DNA of 64,000 bases from Pectobacterium aroidearum (lineage in GTDB: Bacteria; Pseudomonadota; Gammaproteobacteria; Enterobacterales; Enterobacteriaceae). The DNA is taken from contig NZ_CP065044.1 of the NCBI RefSeq assembly GCF_015689195.1, positions 3,410,001-3,474,000 of the forward strand, written 5' to 3'. Below, one piece after another: positions 46,947 through 55,744 of this stretch (position 1 is its first letter; each line of letters opens with the position of its first letter). Both the position numbers and the translations under genes were made by a program. The notes below the pieces were generated by a model. The model searched no databases. It worked only from the letters and a program-made list of their open reading frames with translations, and was not told the DNA's origin.

Positions 46947-48278
46947 TCATTTAACATGAAAATCTTTATATATCATATATGGCCATTTCCAGTTGTTATA
47001 TAAAAGTTGAATAACACCTGGTATAACAATCAAGAAATACATTGACGGTGAAAAAAAACGCATCGAGACATATATCAATAATACAATAACAATACCTGAT
47101 ATCAATGCTGGATATAAAAAAGGCACTGTGTTTTTAGTTGTTATATAAGTGGCTGCTATAGTATGGTTTAGTTCCAGTGCCCCAAAACAGAAAATTAACA
47201 GAAGAGCACTTTTGGATGGCAGGTGACTTCCTTCTTTCAGAAAAGAAAGAAAATAACTACCTAGTGTCACCGAAAAAAAAGCCACAATAAAAAAAATCAG
47301 TAATGAACGTAACAGTACTTTTTTGTACAAGAACCAATTTTCACTAGAATCATTCACGTGTGTCATAGCAAACTTGGGTATATTTAAATTAAAATACACT
47401 TGTGATATCGCCATATTGACACTTAAAACTTGCATAGCAATAGCGAATGATGTTAAATCTTGACTATTTAAATAAACTCCCCCGATGAAAATAGATGCTT
47501 TATTTATAAGATATGCGCCAAATGTAACAGCACCTAATCTAAAGGAATTTGGTATCATCGCTGATAAAACTGATTTAGTTTTATCATTTCCATCATGTAA
47601 TAAAAACGGTTCATTCCTTAGAGCATATATACAATAAACCCGACCAAGGAGAACCCCCAAAAGATATGAGATAGCTAATGACAAAACACTTTTTGTTATT
47701 ATCAATCCCAAAATACTAAATATTATCCACGCAGTCTTTATAATTATATTTGATACATTGCTCTCATAAATTTTATTTACACCCATCAGTATGGGGTTTA
47801 AATATAAATAATATATATTTAAAACAAAACCAATAACAAAGATTGCCCATAAACACCATACATTTGGAATATCTGATTTAATAGTAAAACCATGAATATA
47901 ATATGTACCAAGTAAAAGCAAAAGGCTAAAAGCCACTGCAGATATTGTCCTATATATCTTTTTCGATGATATATATATATCACCCAGCAACATATCATTC
48001 CTTTTGTTTAACTTACTATTATCACCTAATGAAAACCCTTCTGAAACTATTTTATCCGCACCATTATAAGCGTAAGAAACCGCTCTTAATATTGTTGGCG
48101 AAAAACCAAAATCGAGAACTCCAGTAAAACTAATTACAGCTAAAATAATCATCCAAAAAGCAACTTGCTCCTGAGGCAAATAAGCCAACATAAAAGGTAG
48201 CAAAAGAACCCCATAACCTATACTAAGTATTTGAGACAAATACCCAGTAATGATCTGCTTTTTTCCTACACTATGCAT
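46947..48278 (-). CDS. wzx: O-unit flippase Wzx (polysaccharide biosynthesis protein)
   Basis: The 443-residue protein has about 12 evenly spaced membrane segments and starts with GKKQIITGYLSQILSIGYGV, the layout of MATE/MOP-type Wzx translocases. The segment VLDFGFSPTILRAVSYAYNG near residue 54 is typical of the PST family. It flips lipid-linked repeat units to the periplasmic face for Wzy. The gene is highly AT-rich and lies ten bases after the epimerase gene. Substrate specificity cannot be read from sequence. Confidence 0.85.
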   Translation of the reverse strand: MHSVGKKQIITGYLSQILSIGYGVLLLPFMLAYLPQEQVAFWMIILAVISFTGVLDFGFSPTILRAVSYAYNGADKIVSEGFSLGDNSKLNKRNDMLLGDIYISSKKIYRTISAVAFSLLLLLGTYYIHGFTIKSDIPNVWCLWAIFVIGFVLNIYYLYLNPILMGVNKIYESNVSNIIIKTAWIIFSILGLIITKSVLSLAISYLLGVLLGRVYCIYALRNEPFLLHDGNDKTKSVLSAMIPNSFRLGAVTFGAYLINKASIFIGGVYLNSQDLTSFAIAMQVLSVNMAISQVYFNLNIPKFAMTHVNDSSENWFLYKKVLLRSLLIFFIVAFFSVTLGSYFLSFLKEGSHLPSKSALLLIFCFGALELNHTIAATYITTKNTVPFLYPALISGIVIVLLIYVSMRFFSPSMYFLIVIPGVIQLLYNNWKWPYMIYKDFHVK

Positions 48279-48288
48279 AATAAAAATA

Positions 48289-48819
48289 TTACCATGATTT
48301 TAATAATGGAAAATTTAAATCTCTTTGTGAGATTATGTATTTCACATCCTTACCATTCCAATCAAAACCAAAGCTATCCCAGCGAATACCTGAGTCATGA
48401 TCAGGAGCATGAACCGTGGACGTCATATAAACCATTGTTGCACTTTCCGATAAAGCCAGAAATCCATGAGCATAACCTCGGCCAATGTACAGTGCATTTG
48501 CTTTTTCCGACGACAGTGTCGTTGAAAAATACTCTCCAAATGTCTTTGAACCGATACGAATATCTACAACGACATCCAAAATTTCGCCACTAACACAATA
48601 AACCAATTTTGTATGATCATAAGGTGGAAGTTGAAAGTGCATTCCTCGCAGTACCCCCTTATGTGAAGTTGAATAAAAACTCTCTGTAAAATCCCCCTCT
48701 AATCCATTTTCAATAAAAGTCGGAGCATGAAAAGTTTTAACAAAAAAACCACGTTCATCTTTAAATAATTTATTATCTATCTCGTAGATGCCATCTAGAT
48801 TTGTAGCATTTATTTTCAC
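48289..48819 (-). CDS. RmlC-like sugar epimerase, probable CDP-ascarylose pathway C5 epimerase (AscE-like)
   Basis: At 176 residues it has the RmlC cupin fold with the catalytic His in LRGMHFQLPPYDH, YIGRGYAHGFLALSE and DVVVDIRIGS. Where rmlC of this window (37346) has the catalytic CTDYY, this protein reads TSTVH, so the catalytic tyrosine position is changed. A non-rhamnose role is suggested because rmlC is already present and the neighbours are ddhDABC and a reductase. The likely role is epimerisation at C5 of CDP-4-keto-3,6-dideoxyglucose. GTG 48819 has GGAGGG eight bases upstream, preferred to a longer overlapping frame. Confidence 0.8.
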   Translation of the reverse strand: MKINATNLDGIYEIDNKLFKDERGFFVKTFHAPTFIENGLEGDFTESFYSTSHKGVLRGMHFQLPPYDHTKLVYCVSGEILDVVVDIRIGSKTFGEYFSTTLSSEKANALYIGRGYAHGFLALSESATMVYMTSTVHAPDHDSGIRWDSFGFDWNGKDVKYIISQRDLNFPLLKSW

Positions 48820-48820
48820 T

Positions 48821-49732
48821 TCATCCCTCCAAATCTTTGTAGTAATCAATTGTCCTACTAATGCCCTGATGTATTGTATACTTAGGAGACCAATTCAACT
48901 CAGATTGCAGCGTAGAAATATCAGCATACGCTATAGGAATATCATTTTTCGATGGTTCGCCCCACTCCTTATCAACCGTTTTGCAGAGATGTTGTTCTAT
49001 TATAGAAATAAGTTCCCTGATGCTGATAGCGCGGCCAGAACCTAGATTGTATACTCGATACCCCCTCTCCCCCTCAAAACTTTTAACACCAGAAATATAA
49101 GCACTAACAACGTCACTTATATAAATAGGGTCAATTTTTTGCAATCCATCAGAAAGAGAAACCTTATCTCCTCTCAATGATTTCTGAATAACCGTAGGTA
49201 TCAATTTGGCATTATCTTTTTCACCATAAGGTGAAAAAATTCTAAAGGTTATCGATGGAACACTATCCTGATAAGTTTTTAGGATATGCTGAAAAGCAAG
49301 CTTAGTTTTCGCATAAAAATTAAATGCTTTTTCGCTGGCATTTACTGAAACTGGTTGCTGGCTACAATCAAGCTCAAAAAACGTTCCAGTATTAATAAAC
49401 CCTTTAACTCTATATTTTTCACACAATCCCAATAAAGCTGTGGGAAACGTAACATTAGAATTCATTTGGTCGATAAAATCATTCTCGTTATCAAATTTTC
49501 GATATAAGGTCGCTAGATGTATCATATAATCAATCTTATGTTGCGAAAATGCAGAGTCGAGAGGAACTCTATCGATATCGTAAAATATTATTTCTGATTT
49601 TATTTCTTGCAAACGCCATAAATCAGACGTAGAACGCTTATAGCCAATTACACAGAAGCCCTCTTTTATAAGGGCCTCTGCTACATGACTACCGATGAAA
49701 CCTGTAATTCCGGTAATCAATACTTTCTTCAT
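48821..49732 (-). CDS. NAD(P)-dependent sugar 4-reductase/epimerase, probable CDP-dideoxyhexose synthase
   Basis: This 303-residue extended short-chain dehydrogenase has TGITGFIGSHVAEAL at the N-terminus and the active-site YxxxK in FNFYAKTKLAFQ near residue 140. The C-terminal YNLGSGRAISIRELI is typical of NDP-sugar enzymes. It is located directly after ddhC and one base before the RmlC-like gene. It is the expected final ketoreductase that makes a CDP-3,6-dideoxyhexose: ascarylose if the epimerase acts first, otherwise abequose or paratose. The specific product is inferred. Confidence 0.82.
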   Translation of the reverse strand: MKKVLITGITGFIGSHVAEALIKEGFCVIGYKRSTSDLWRLQEIKSEIIFYDIDRVPLDSAFSQHKIDYMIHLATLYRKFDNENDFIDQMNSNVTFPTALLGLCEKYRVKGFINTGTFFELDCSQQPVSVNASEKAFNFYAKTKLAFQHILKTYQDSVPSITFRIFSPYGEKDNAKLIPTVIQKSLRGDKVSLSDGLQKIDPIYISDVVSAYISGVKSFEGERGYRVYNLGSGRAISIRELISIIEQHLCKTVDKEWGEPSKNDIPIAYADISTLQSELNWSPKYTIHQGISRTIDYYKDLEG

Positions 49733-49733
49733 G

Positions 49734-51047
49734 TTAAAAATTCAACCCAAAGAATTCTTCAAATTTTCCGATCACAAAATCCAAATGTTCAGTATCTAAT
49801 CCCGGATAAATGCCGATCCAGAAAGTCTGGTTCATGATACGGTCAGTATTGGTTAATTCACCGACAACACGGTATTTCACTCCTTCAAAGTAAGGCTGGC
49901 GAGTCAGGTTACCTGCAAATAATAAACGAGTACCAATTTTGGCATCGTCCAGGAATTTGATCAGATCAACACGACTAATCCCGCTTTCTTCTTTAAGGGT
50001 AATCGGGAAACCGAACCATGATGGCTCAGCATTCGGTGTAGCTTCAGGCAGCTCGATGAACTCTTCACATGATGCGAGCCCCGCTTTCAGATAGTCGAAG
50101 TTAGCATTACGTTTCGCTACAAAATCAGGCAGACGATCCATTTGCGCCAGGCCACATGCCGCTTGCATGTCCGAAATTTTGAGATTGTACCCAACATGTG
50201 AATAGGTATATTTATGGTCATAGCCAAAAGGCAGGGAACCTAATTTCTGGCCGAATCGATTATTACAGGTGTTATCACAGCCCGGCTCACAGTAGCAATC
50301 ACGTCCCCAATCGCGGAAAGATTCAGTGATCGTTTTCAATTCGGATGAATTAGTAAAGACGGCACCGCCTTCGCCCATAGTAATATGGTGCGCAGGGTAG
50401 AAACTTACGGTAGCAATGTCACCAAATGTGCCAACGATCTGACCGTTGTATTTGGCACCCAACGCATCACAGCAGTCTTCAATCAGCCAGAGATTGTATT
50501 TATCGGCAATTCTCTTAACTTCAGATAAATCAAACACATTCCCCAGAGTATGGGCGATCATAATCGCACGTGTTTTATCACTGATTGCCGCTTCAATTTT
50601 GCTGGGGTCGATATTGTAAGTAGGAATATGAACATCAACAAAAACAGGAATCAGGCCATACTGAATCGATGGGTTAACCGTGGTTGGAAACCCTGCAGCA
50701 ACAGTAATCACTTCGTCACCCGCCTTTAACGCACGATCACCCAGTTTCGGGGACGTCAGCGTAGCCAGAGCCAGAAGGTTAGCGGCAGAACCTGATACTG
50801 TCGTCAGAACATGTTTTACACCAAGGAATTCACCCAAACGGCGTTCAAATTCACGGTTAAAACGCCCTGTTGTCAGCCAGCCATCCAGACAAGCATCAAC
50901 CATCATTTTGATTTCTGGAGCACCGATCACTTTGCCCGCAGGAGGGATGATACTTTCACCAGCCAAAAATACTTTGGAGGCAAAAGCCTGGTTAGCATAT
51001 TGTTCGACCAGTTTAGCGATGTCTTCTCTTAGGTTTTGGGTGCTCAT
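49734..51047 (-). CDS. ddhC: CDP-4-dehydro-6-deoxy-D-glucose 3-dehydratase (E1)
   Basis: The 437-residue DegT-fold enzyme uses PMP, and a [2Fe-2S] cluster, to remove the C3 hydroxyl. The cofactor lysine of aminotransferases is replaced by His in [14 protein letters not shown] near residue 220, the hallmark of E1. The cluster cysteines lie in [11 protein letters not shown] near 251. The ATG overlaps the ddhB stop as TGATG, with AAGGTC upstream. It works with the reductase DdhD. Length equals Salmonella RfbH. Confidence 0.95.
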   Translation of the reverse strand: MSTQNLREDIAKLVEQYANQAFASKVFLAGESIIPPAGKVIGAPEIKMMVDACLDGWLTTGRFNREFERRLGEFLGVKHVLTTVSGSAANLLALATLTSPKLGDRALKAGDEVITVAAGFPTTVNPSIQYGLIPVFVDVHIPTYNIDPSKIEAAISDKTRAIMIAHTLGNVFDLSEVKRIADKYNLWLIEDCCDALGAKYNGQIVGTFGDIATVSFYPAHHITMGEGGAVFTNSSELKTITESFRDWGRDCYCEPGCDNTCNNRFGQKLGSLPFGYDHKYTYSHVGYNLKISDMQAACGLAQMDRLPDFVAKRNANFDYLKAGLASCEEFIELPEATPNAEPSWFGFPITLKEESGISRVDLIKFLDDAKIGTRLLFAGNLTRQPYFEGVKYRVVGELTNTDRIMNQTFWIGIYPGLDTEHLDFVIGKFEEFFGLNF

Positions 51048-52138
51048 CAATAGTGACCTTTATCGTTTTGAGTTTTCATATAATCATGTATTTCATTTAA
51101 CGTAATCTGGCGCATATCTGCACCAGCTAACCAAGCTTTGTGCCACGTGACAATGCGGTTCAGCGTCTCTTCAAGCCGCCATACTGGTGCCCAATTCAAA
51201 CGCATTTTAGCCTTGGAACAATCTAGCTTCAGATAGTGTGCTTCGTGGGGGTGTTCACCATCATCCAGAATCCATGATGCATCCTTGCCCCACGCACCAA
51301 CCATCTTTTCAACAATCCATTGAACCGGTTGGGCATCTTCATCTAGCGGTCCAAAGTTCCAGCCCTCTGCATACGCCGTACCGTTTAGATAAAGCGCCTG
51401 CGCAATGCAGAGATAACCAGACAGCGGCTCAAGCACATGCTGCCAAGGGCGGATAGCGTGCGGACTGCGAATCAAGACGGGACGTTGCTCTTCAAATGCC
51501 TTAAGAATATCGGGAATAAGACGATCGAGTGCCCAATCACCACCGCCGATCACATTACCCGCTCTGACCGAAGCCAGCGCACAGCCATGTTCCTGATATT
51601 TATCAGCGTTAAAGTATGACTGTCGATATGCTGCAGCGACCAATTCAGCACAGCCTTTGCTGTTACTGTAAGGGTCATAGCCACCCATGGGTTCGTTCTC
51701 ACGATATCCCCAAACCCATTCTTTGTTTTCGTAGCACTTATCGCTGGTAATATTGACTACGGCTTTAACGCCACCGATTTTACGCACCGCTTCCAGCAAA
51801 TGCACGGTACCCATGACATTCGTCGCGTAAGTATCAACAGGAATATCGTACGAAAGCCTGACAAGCGGCTGCGCCGCCATGTGGAAAACAATTTCAGGGC
51901 CAAATGCTCTGATACTGTCTTCCATTTTCTGGTAATCACGGATATCCTCAATTTCGCTGGACATCCCTTCTTCAACACAGGCAGATTGATAAATAGACGG
52001 GGTCGTCGGTGCCTCCAACGCGTACCCTTTTACCTCTGCCCCCATACTCTGCAGCCACAGGCATAACCAACTACCTTTGAAGCCAGTGTGCCCCGTCACG
52101 AAGACTTTTTTGCCTTGCCAAAATGCTGAATTCACCAC
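51047..52138 (-). CDS. ddhB: CDP-glucose 4,6-dehydratase
   Basis: This extended short-chain dehydrogenase of about 363 residues converts CDP-glucose to CDP-4-keto-6-deoxyglucose. It has [17 protein letters not shown] at the N-terminus, [12 protein letters not shown] with catalytic Thr, Asp and Lys region, and the YxxxK pair in [12 protein letters not shown]. The start is uncertain. GTG 52138 or GTG 52135, both behind GGGAG, best fit family alignment, while ATG 52153 inside the end of ddhA gives five more residues. It is translationally coupled to ddhA and ddhC. Confidence 0.93.
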   Translation of the reverse strand: MVNSAFWQGKKVFVTGHTGFKGSWLCLWLQSMGAEVKGYALEAPTTPSIYQSACVEEGMSSEIEDIRDYQKMEDSIRAFGPEIVFHMAAQPLVRLSYDIPVDTYATNVMGTVHLLEAVRKIGGVKAVVNITSDKCYENKEWVWGYRENEPMGGYDPYSNSKGCAELVAAAYRQSYFNADKYQEHGCALASVRAGNVIGGGDWALDRLIPDILKAFEEQRPVLIRSPHAIRPWQHVLEPLSGYLCIAQALYLNGTAYAEGWNFGPLDEDAQPVQWIVEKMVGAWGKDASWILDDGEHPHEAHYLKLDCSKAKMRLNWAPVWRLEETLNRIVTWHKAWLAGADMRQITLNEIHDYMKTQNDKGHY

Positions 52139-52143
52139 GCTGT

Positions 52144-52917
52144 CTACTCCCATTTTTTCCAAGGAGCCTCACCATTTTGCCAAAGTTCATCAAGAAGCAT
52201 TTTGTCTCTCAACGTATCCATTGGCTGCCAGAAACCCGTGTACTCATAAGCCATCAACTCACCCTGTGCGGCCAGAGTCATCAGAGGTGATTGTTCCCAA
52301 ACGCTGCTGTCACCGTCAATGAGGTCCAGCACCTTAGGAGATAAAACAAAGAAACCACCATTAATCAAGGCGCCATCGCCTTTTGGTTTCTCTTTAAAAC
52401 TTTGCACCTGTCCATTGGATAATTCGAGTGCTCCGAAACGACCCGGCGGTAATGTCGCCGTCAATGTAGCAAGCTTACCATGGCGCTTATGGAAGGCGAT
52501 CGTATCTTGAATATCAACGCCGCATACCCCGTCACCGTAGGTAAAACAAAAGCACTCATCATCTTTAATATATTCAGAAACGCGGCGCAGGCGGCCTCCA
52601 GTCATGGAGTGATCGCCAGTATCGACGAGCGTAACCTTCCAGGGCTCTGCACGTTTTTGAAGCACCGTCATTTCATTATCCTTCATATTGAAGGTGATAT
52701 CAGACATGTGCAGGAAATAATTCGCAAAATACTCCTTAATAACATATCCCTTATATCCACAGCATATGATGAATTCATTTATGCCATGATAAGAGTACAT
52801 CTTCATGATATGCCATAAGATAGGTTTCCCACCAATTTCAACCATGGGCTTAGGCTTAGTCACCGTTTCTTCGCTCAGCCTGGTACCTAACCCACCTGCA
52901 AGTATCACCGCTTTCAT
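52144..52917 (-). CDS. ddhA: Glucose-1-phosphate cytidylyltransferase
   Basis: The 257-residue enzyme makes CDP-glucose from CTP and glucose 1-phosphate. The nucleotide-binding [22 protein letters not shown] at the start, [11 protein letters not shown] near 130 and [18 protein letters not shown] are signature segments of RfbF/DdhA. Its last codons run up to the ddhB start. It begins the CDP-dideoxyhexose branch. The length equals Salmonella RfbF. A 22-bp palindrome lies upstream between it and ddhD. Confidence 0.95.
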   Translation of the reverse strand: MKAVILAGGLGTRLSEETVTKPKPMVEIGGKPILWHIMKMYSYHGINEFIICCGYKGYVIKEYFANYFLHMSDITFNMKDNEMTVLQKRAEPWKVTLVDTGDHSMTGGRLRRVSEYIKDDECFCFTYGDGVCGVDIQDTIAFHKRHGKLATLTATLPPGRFGALELSNGQVQSFKEKPKGDGALINGGFFVLSPKVLDLIDGDSSVWEQSPLMTLAAQGELMAYEYTGFWQPMDTLRDKMLLDELWQNGEAPWKKWE

Positions 52918-52951
52918 GGAACGCTCCTAGTTGGTTCCTACTCTTTAATTT

Positions 52952-52973
52952 TTTGTCATCAGCTGATGACAAA
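52952..52973. repeat. 22-bp perfect palindrome between ddhD and ddhA
   Basis: The 22 bases centred on CAGCTG (arms TTTGTCATCAG and CTGATGACAAA) are a perfect palindrome, 35 bases before the ddhA ATG. On the minus strand no T-run follows, so it is not a standard terminator. It could be a regulator site or a hairpin that processes the mRNA. Confidence 0.6.
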
Positions 52974-53011
52974 TAATACATTCAATATATATTTCTTAAT
53001 CGCTTTATCAT

Positions 53012-53971
53012 TCAACCCGATACAACAAAGGCATCTGAGTAAAAATTAGCTGCAGGAAGTCCATTCTCAATTAATAACGCTTTTGCTGACTCAATCATTG
53101 ATTGGCTTCCACAAGCATAGACGCTGGCTGTGTTCAAGTCGCTAATATCGGCAACGACAAACTCTTGAACATAACCATATCTTCCATTCCAATCATCTTC
53201 AGGCCGAGACAGAACCAGACTGCACTTAACATTAGCATGCTGGCTTTCCCACAACGCAACGGAAGGGTCATAGAACAATTTACTTTTTCTATTTCCCCAA
53301 TAAATATAAATATCCCGTTGAATACCTTTATTAAGTAAATCAGTAACAATCGATTTTATTGGCGCAAATCCTGTTCCCGTTGCCAGGAATATGATTGGTC
53401 CTGAGTGTTCATTGTTACGATAGAAAAAAGTGCCCTTTGGTCCTTCAAGCTGCATTAATTGGTTAGCAGATAGATGGCCAAATATTTTACTACTCATGGC
53501 ACCATTTTCCACTCGCTTTAAATGAAGCTCAATTTTGCTATTGTTTTGTGGAATAGAAGCTATCGAGTAGCTTCTGGCTATACCTTGATACTTCAGATCA
53601 AGATATTGCCCAGGCAAGAATGTAAGATTTGCTGTAGGTGGTAAACGAAGCGTAATAATCGCAATATCCTCATGAGGATATTCTATAGAGTTAACCTTGC
53701 ACGGTGCTGTTTTACTTTTAATATTCGCTAGTTCTGGATAATACTCAGCTTCCAGCGTCATATCGCAGTCAGGTTTCACCTGACAAGTCAAAATGGTAGT
53801 AAGGACTTCACCCTGCGGACCAAGAATGTGGGCTTCACATGCATTACACGAACCATTTTTACAGCTATGTTCCAGAACAATCCCTTGTTCTATTGCTGAA
53901 TCTAAAATTGTTTTTTCTGAGCCACATTCGAAAACAACACCAGAAGGCATTAATGTGATTTTATTCGTCAT
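53012..53971 (-). CDS. ddhD: CDP-6-deoxy-4-hexulose-3-dehydratase reductase (E3)
   Basis: At 319 residues it has an N-terminal plant-type ferredoxin domain. Its 2Fe-2S cysteines lie in CKNGSCNACEAHI near residue 36 and LTCQVKP. A ferredoxin-NADP reductase part follows, with the FAD motif RSYSIAS near 132 and NAD-binding LATGTGFAPIKS near 203. It passes electrons from NADH to DdhC for C3 deoxygenation. ATG 53971 is preferred over TTG 53983. It leads ddhDABC in the same order as in Yersinia pseudotuberculosis. Confidence 0.94.
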   Translation of the reverse strand: MTNKITLMPSGVVFECGSEKTILDSAIEQGIVLEHSCKNGSCNACEAHILGPQGEVLTTILTCQVKPDCDMTLEAEYYPELANIKSKTAPCKVNSIEYPHEDIAIITLRLPPTANLTFLPGQYLDLKYQGIARSYSIASIPQNNSKIELHLKRVENGAMSSKIFGHLSANQLMQLEGPKGTFFYRNNEHSGPIIFLATGTGFAPIKSIVTDLLNKGIQRDIYIYWGNRKSKLFYDPSVALWESQHANVKCSLVLSRPEDDWNGRYGYVQEFVVADISDLNTASVYACGSQSMIESAKALLIENGLPAANFYSDAFVVSG

Positions 53972-54095
53972 AATGGAAGCCAACTATTATTTACACTTTC
54001 GACTAATTTCAATTAGCTGATTTAGTACTGATTACAAAACATGAAACATGCACATTGATATGTTCTGTTCAATGTCGATTTCATTTGATAAATCA

Positions 54096-55529
54096 CTAAT
54101 ACGCGCCATCTCTTTTTAAAACAACATTAATTGTCTTAAATAAAATAGCGATATCATTCCATAGTGACCAATTTTTTACATACCACGCATCAAAGTACAC
54201 ACGGGTATCATAATCAACATCATTTCTACCGCTGACCTGCCATAATCCGGTCATTCCTGGCTTTGCCATGAGATAATAGTCGACATCACCGGCATAGCGC
54301 TCCAACTCTTGCTCAACAATAGGGCGAGGGCCAACCAGGCTCATCTCCCCTTTCAGCACATTGAACAATTGCGGTAACTCATCCAGACTGGTCTTCCGGA
54401 TGAAATTACCTATTTTGGTGATTCTGGGATCGTTTTTTAACTTAAAATCTTTTTCCCACTCAGCCCTTGCCTCAGGATCGTTGTCGAGTAACTCCTGCAG
54501 TACCTCCTGAGAGTTGACAATCATTGAACGAAACTTCAGGCATTTAAATTTCTTTGCATTACGCCCTACGCGTTCATGCCCATATATAGCTGGGCCACCA
54601 TCTTTGGAAATCAAGAAAGCCAAAAATAGCAGCAAAGGGGAAGCGACAAAAATAATAGAGATGGACCCTACAATATCAAACGTTCTTTTTACTATTCGTG
54701 ATGTTCTTTTAGCCAGATTATTGCTGACGCGCAGAATCATGACTTCATGGCTAAAAATGAAAGACATTTCAGTTCCATATAAAGGAACGCCGCGCAGCGT
54801 TGGAATGACGGAGACGGAGCGGCACTTCTTCTTGGCTAGTGATTTTAACCAATAATCCCTCAGCTCATAATCTTCTGCGTCAACCGCAACAATGAACTGT
54901 GTTTCTTCAGAACAGCACTGTTCCCAAAGTTCCTCTTCCGAAGAGAGAACAGGAATATTAAAGATCTGGCTATCATCGCTTTTCTTAGTTGAAAAAAACG
55001 CCACTATGCTAAAGCCCAAAATTTCTTCGCTTTGTAAAGCAGCATAGGCATCTCTGGCATTTTTACCGTTTCCAATGATGACCGTTTGTTTTTTCCAAAG
55101 GTTCAACTTGTCTAAAATTCGTTTGGTTAACGAACGTCCCAAAGGAACTAAAATAAGCGCAAAAAACCACGTTAGAACCCAAACATACCGGGAGAAATCC
55201 CACTTTGAAAACGCAACAAACGCCAAATCCAATACGGAGAAAATAACCAGGGTTCTTAGAACTTCCTTTAACTCGAACCAGAATGGTTTACGATAGGAGT
55301 AATGTCTTAATCTGACCCAGAACCAACTTACACAAATAACAGAGAAAACAACATGCGAAGCAAATCTGGCAAAGAACTCATTGTTTGGGATAAAAGAATA
55401 TATATTAAAACCGAATAGCTCAATAAAAATAAAAGTGAGCATTAGGGAAATATTAAAAAAGAAAAAATCTGAAAATGCCAATGAGAATTTTATTATATTT
55501 ATTTTTCTAATATTTAAAAATGAATGCAT
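54096..55529 (-). CDS. wbaP: Undecaprenyl-phosphate sugar (galactose) phosphotransferase
   Basis: The 477-residue initiating enzyme has an N-terminal region of four or five membrane segments, a central nucleotide-binding-like domain (VIIGNGKNARDAY) and the C-terminal bacterial sugar transferase domain. That domain has KRTFDIVGS, FKCLKFRSM, SLDELPQLFNVLKGEMSLVGPRP and KPGMTGLWQVSGR. It transfers hexose 1-phosphate, usually galactose, to undecaprenyl phosphate. ATG 55529 has AAGGTGTG upstream. It is separated from wzc by 215 bases containing a strong hairpin. Galactose specificity is by family resemblance. Confidence 0.9.
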   Translation of the reverse strand: MHSFLNIRKINIIKFSLAFSDFFFFNISLMLTFIFIELFGFNIYSFIPNNEFFARFASHVVFSVICVSWFWVRLRHYSYRKPFWFELKEVLRTLVIFSVLDLAFVAFSKWDFSRYVWVLTWFFALILVPLGRSLTKRILDKLNLWKKQTVIIGNGKNARDAYAALQSEEILGFSIVAFFSTKKSDDSQIFNIPVLSSEEELWEQCCSEETQFIVAVDAEDYELRDYWLKSLAKKKCRSVSVIPTLRGVPLYGTEMSFIFSHEVMILRVSNNLAKRTSRIVKRTFDIVGSISIIFVASPLLLFLAFLISKDGGPAIYGHERVGRNAKKFKCLKFRSMIVNSQEVLQELLDNDPEARAEWEKDFKLKNDPRITKIGNFIRKTSLDELPQLFNVLKGEMSLVGPRPIVEQELERYAGDVDYYLMAKPGMTGLWQVSGRNDVDYDTRVYFDAWYVKNWSLWNDIAILFKTINVVLKRDGAY

Positions 55530-55680
55530 AATTGTTACACACCTTAGCAATTGCTAATGATTCATTAATTAACACGTTTAAAAATCAATAAACACTTTGG
55601 CATTTAGACTGCTAATGCTTTAGTCACATTATTTTAGTAGATTTATTATATTTTAAATGAAGAGTGAGGAATGTAATTCA

Positions 55681-55711
55681 GGCAAGTAATTCTATAAGAG
55701 AATTACTTGCC
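55681..55711. terminator. 13-bp perfect hairpin between wzc and wbaP
   Basis: GGCAAGTAATTCT (55681-55693) and AGAATTACTTGCC (55699-55711) pair perfectly around a 5-nt loop, 34 bases after the wzc stop. There is no U-run, so it may slow or partly end transcription, or protect the upstream export-gene mRNA. Confidence 0.6.
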
Positions 55712-55744
55712 ATAGGATAAGAATAGAACGTTTACCTAGCGAAA

